A stretch of 7,406 nt of DNA from the NCBI GenBank assembly GCA_016844295.1, contig JAENIV010000066.1, positions 1-7,406 of the forward strand, read 5' to 3'. Positions 4,978-7,406 of the stretch are shown here, one piece after another. The first letter of the stretch is position 1; every line of letters starts with the position of its first letter. Below the pieces are notes generated by a model that was given only the letters and a program-made list of their open reading frames with translations, had not been told where the DNA came from and made no database searches. The position numbers were made by a program, and so were the translations under genes. The stretch is from Candidatus Berkelbacteria bacterium (lineage in GTDB: Bacteria > Patescibacteriota > UBA1384 > UBA12157 > JAENIV01).

Positions 4978-5676
4978 ATGAAAGTTTCTTTGATCACTTA
5001 TACAAAAGACCCGGAAAAAATTGTTGCCGCGGCAGTTAGGCAATGTTATTCGCCAGATTCGGCCGCTGAAATGAAGGACAAATTAACCGAGGCAGAGCGA
5101 GAAAAGTTAATCAAGATGGTAGTAGCGACAGGACATACATCAACAATTGAACATGTATCTTTTACTTTCTCGGTTGAAGATGTGTCACGCGTACTCACTC
5201 ATGAATTAGTCAGACACAGAATCGCGAGTTATTCTCAGCAGTCTCAAAGATATATCAACGGCAAAAATTTTGGGTATGTGACTCCGCCAAGTATTACGAC
5301 GAATAAAGAGGCTTTTAAACTGTTTGATTACACGGTCTACAATCTGGGAATGGTCTATGAGCGGTTAATCGAAATCGGCATTCCCAAAGAAGACGCACGT
5401 TTTATTTTACCGAATGCGACTGACGTAAAAATTGTTATTACGATGAATGCAAGATCATTATTTAATTTTTTATCTAAACGGATGTGTATTCGTGCTCAAT
5501 GGGAAATTCGAACCATGGCTTACTTGATGCACGCGGAATTAATGAAAGTCGCTCCGAATATTTTTAAATTTGCAGGTCCGACTTGTAAAACGGAAAGCAT
5601 GTGTTGGGAAGGCGAAAGAAATTGTGGTTTGCCGAAAAAAGATAAAACAATAAAGTTAATGAGCCATGTTAAATAA
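4978..5676 (+). CDS. thyX: Flavin-dependent thymidylate synthase ThyX
   Basis: ThyX methylates dUMP to dTMP using methylene-tetrahydrofolate, FAD and NADPH; unlike ThyA it does not leave dihydrofolate. The signature RHR-x7-S is present at residues 79-89 (R-H-R-I-A-S-Y-S-Q-Q-S), with upstream G-H-T-S-T-I-E-H and downstream N-A-R-S-L-F-N-F and A-Q-W-E-I-R, both conserved in the family. The C-terminus has a Cys cluster (G-P-T-C-K-T-E-S-M-C-W-E-G-E-R-N-C-G). I chose ATG 4978 (232 residues) because M-K-V-S-L-I-T-Y fits the family N-terminus; TTG 4945 is in frame but adds 11 unconserved residues and has no SD. GAGGGGA (4954-4960) and AGGA (4963-4966) lie upstream at longer than ideal spacing. It follows glyA closely and overlaps tmk by 11 nt. 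Confidence 0.95.
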   Translation: MKVSLITYTKDPEKIVAAAVRQCYSPDSAAEMKDKLTEAEREKLIKMVVATGHTSTIEHVSFTFSVEDVSRVLTHELVRHRIASYSQQSQRYINGKNFGYVTPPSITTNKEAFKLFDYTVYNLGMVYERLIEIGIPKEDARFILPNATDVKIVITMNARSLFNFLSKRMCIRAQWEIRTMAYLMHAELMKVAPNIFKFAGPTCKTESMCWEGERNCGLPKKDKTIKLMSHVK

Positions 5677-6343
5677 TCGAGGTAAACTTATTGTTATTGA
5701 CGGCGCCGACGGTTCTGGTAAAAAAACTCAAGCAGAACTTCTGATTAACCGTTTGAAAAAAATAAAAAAGAAGGCAGTGCTTGTTGATTTTCCCCAATAC
5801 GATGATTTTTTTGGTAAAATAATTCGACGATATCTGGACGGCGAGTTCGGCGGTCTTGACGACGTGAGTGGTTATTTAGCCTCGGTTTTATTTGCTGCCG
5901 ATCGCTGGCGATCTAAAGAAAAAATTGAGAAATATCTTCAAGAAGGATTTATCGTCATTTCCAATCGATACGCAGAATCCAACATGGCTCATCAGGGAGC
6001 AAAAATTAAAAGCCCCGATGAAAGAAAAAGGTATTTAGATTGGCTAAACGAAATGGAATTTGAAACTTTTAAAATTCCGAGAGCCGATGCGATTATCTAT
6101 CTCGATGTTCCAATTGAGGTTAGCCAAAAACTTATGGATGGCCGTGGAAAAAAAGATATCCACGAAAAAAATATTCAGTATCTTAGAAATACGCAAGAAC
6201 TTTACAGAGAGTTTTGTAAAAATAATAAAAACTGGTTTAATATTCCTTGTACAAAAAATGACAAATTAATGTCTCGTGAAAATATCTCCGAACTTGTCTG
6301 GGCAGTACTCTTATACAATTACTGGGAATATTTCTTGAACTAG
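5666..6343 (+). CDS. tmk: Thymidylate kinase (dTMP kinase)
   Basis: It phosphorylates dTMP to dTDP, the step after ThyX. The P-loop is D-G-A-D-G-S-G-K-K-T-Q (12-22), the substrate/phosphate motif is S-N-R-Y-A-E-S-N-M-A-H-Q-G-A (around Asn100-Arg101), and the LID is D158-G-R-G-K-K-D-I-H-E. Two variations from the common bacterial form stand out: G-K-K-T instead of G-K-T-T in the P-loop, and N-R-Y instead of D-R-Y. Both are known to me from divergent Tmk groups, so the call stands. At 225 residues it has normal length. ATG 5666 overlaps the end of thyX by 11 nt with no clear SD, suggesting translational coupling. The 3' end carries the -35 of the thrS promoter. Confidence 0.93.
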   Translation: MLNNRGKLIVIDGADGSGKKTQAELLINRLKKIKKKAVLVDFPQYDDFFGKIIRRYLDGEFGGLDDVSGYLASVLFAADRWRSKEKIEKYLQEGFIVISNRYAESNMAHQGAKIKSPDERKRYLDWLNEMEFETFKIPRADAIIYLDVPIEVSQKLMDGRGKKDIHEKNIQYLRNTQELYREFCKNNKNWFNIPCTKNDKLMSRENISELVWAVLLYNYWEYFLN

Positions 6344-6363
6344 GTCCAGTTTTAATGTAAAAT
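6335..6363 (+). promoter_or_regulatory. thrS promoter, predicted leaderless
   Basis: TTGAAC (6335-6340), a 17-bp spacer and TAAAAT (6358-6363) are followed by exactly 6 nt and ATG 6370, so +1 coincides with the start codon. The -35 lies within the last codons of tmk. No SD is present. Confidence 0.65.
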
Positions 6364-6369
6364 AAACCT

Positions 6370-7406
6370 ATGAGTGAACCGCAACAAGACCATAAAGAGA
6401 TTGGTAAAAATTTAGATCTATTTCATCTTGAGGGAGAAAATCCTGGAGTTATTTTTTGGCATCCTAAGGGAGCGACTTTATATAATTTAATTGCCGATGA
6501 TCTTAAAAAGGAACTTACCAAGCAAGGCTACCAATTTTTAAAAACACCTAATGTTTTGGCCATTGAAACTTTTAAAAAGTCAGGCCATTATGACAATTAT
6601 CAAGATAAAATGTATTTTGCTGGGAATAAATCTCAAATTGAAAAAAAAGAACCAAAGTGGGTTGTAACACCAATGAATTGTCCGGGAACGTTAGAAGTAT
6701 ATAAATCTAAAATGCATTCTTACAAAGAATTGCCAATAAAATTTGCCGAAATGGGATCTGTCTATCGTTATGAACAGCCAGGCGAAGTAAACGGGCTTTT
6801 TAGAGCGAGAGAGTTTACCGTAGATGATGCGCATATCTTTGCTCTAATCGAGCAAGTAAGCGATGAAGTGAGTTTACTTATTGATTTTATTATTAAATAT
6901 TATAAAAAATATGATTTTGAAATTGATCATATCGAACTTTCTACCAGGCCAGAAAAATCAATTGGTACAGATGAGGATTGGAAAATAACTGAAAATGCCC
7001 TAGAAAATGCTCTTGAAAAATCTAAAATAAAATATAAATTAAATCCAGGTGATGGTGCCTTTTATGGTCCAAAAGTTGATTTCCATATAAAAGATAATCA
7101 CGGCCGTACCTGGCAACTTGGTACAATCCAAGTTGATATGAGTATGCCCGAACGTTTAGGATGTTTTTATATTGATGAAAAAGGGGGAAAAAAGTATCCA
7201 GTTATGATTCATCGTGCAATCCTTGGATCATTGGAAAGATTTATTGGAATATTGCTAGAACATTTTTCCGGGGCTTTGCCAGTTTGGTTAGCACAGACTC
7301 AAGTAATAATCCTTCCGATAACTGATAAACATATTGATTATGCTTGCGGGGTTTCCCAAGAATTAAAAGAAACTCGTGTAGAAGTTGACAAGCGCTCAGA
7401 ATCTGT
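6370..7406 (+). CDS. thrS: Threonyl-tRNA synthetase lacking TGS and editing domains (3' end cut)
   Basis: This class II synthetase charges tRNA-Thr. The visible 345 codons hold the catalytic core and the start of the anticodon-binding domain (from about L-P-V-W-L-A-Q-T-Q-V-I-I-L-P). Zinc ligands that select threonine are all present: Cys104 in M-N-C-P-G, His155 in D-D-A-H-I-F and His281 in I-H-R-A-I. Their spacing (51 and 126 residues) equals that of E. coli Cys334/His385/His511. Class II motifs include the motif 2 region (G-S-V-Y-R-Y-E...F-R-A-R-E-F) and motif 3 (G-S-L-E-R-F). By that alignment, ATG 6370 corresponds to E. coli residue ~231, so both N-terminal domains (TGS-like N1 and editing N2) are absent. 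They cannot lie upstream, because intact tmk ends 27 nt before. About 65-70 C-terminal residues lie beyond the window. Confidence 0.95.
   Translation, partial: MSEPQQDHKEIGKNLDLFHLEGENPGVIFWHPKGATLYNLIADDLKKELTKQGYQFLKTPNVLAIETFKKSGHYDNYQDKMYFAGNKSQIEKKEPKWVVTPMNCPGTLEVYKSKMHSYKELPIKFAEMGSVYRYEQPGEVNGLFRAREFTVDDAHIFALIEQVSDEVSLLIDFIIKYYKKYDFEIDHIELSTRPEKSIGTDEDWKITENALENALEKSKIKYKLNPGDGAFYGPKVDFHIKDNHGRTWQLGTIQVDMSMPERLGCFYIDEKGGKKYPVMIHRAILGSLERFIGILLEHFSGALPVWLAQTQVIILPITDKHIDYACGVSQELKETRVEVDKRSES

Overview
The window looks like a piece of a small, AT-rich, densely packed bacterial genome, most likely from the Candidate Phyla Radiation (Patescibacteria) or a similar reduced lineage. This is inferred from gene style: short proteins, 4-11 nt overlaps, a thymidylate cluster built on ThyX, a compact SmpB, and a threonyl-tRNA synthetase cut down to its core. 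No rRNA or other phylogenetic marker is present to confirm it. The genetic code looks standard: TGA is used as a stop (dut) and conserved glycines are GGN.

Left part (1-1115). The first 84 bases are the C-terminal end of an IS30-family transposase, followed by a probable right inverted repeat. About 390 bases without a recognised gene follow, containing one strong sigma70-type promoter (171-198). Next comes a secreted CHAP-domain peptidoglycan hydrolase whose real start is unclear: its frame stays open upstream to 312 with no ATG, GTG or TTG.

Middle (1148-2073). A membrane-anchored class I SAM methyltransferase resembling the FAM173 lysine methyltransferases converges on smpB, with the two stop codons interlocked. 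SmpB is the tmRNA partner in ribosome rescue; no tmRNA gene is visible here.

Right part (2184-7406). One promoter drives a run of co-directional genes that together form a dTMP supply line. dUTPase (dUTP to dUMP) and dCMP deaminase (dCMP to dUMP) make the substrate. Serine hydroxymethyltransferase (glyA) makes methylene-tetrahydrofolate. ThyX makes dTMP and Tmk phosphorylates it. A small uncharacterised P-loop kinase sits between dut and the deaminase. As given, glyA is broken by an internal deletion plus frame change that removes the PLP-phosphate-binding segment. thrS, with its own promoter, runs off the right end and lacks both N-terminal domains, including the editing domain.

The most notable pattern across the window is promoter placement. 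For the methyltransferase, smpB and thrS the -10 hexamer ends exactly 6 nt before the ATG, and dut is nearly the same. This predicts leaderless mRNAs for first genes, while several operon-internal genes carry Shine-Dalgarno sequences.
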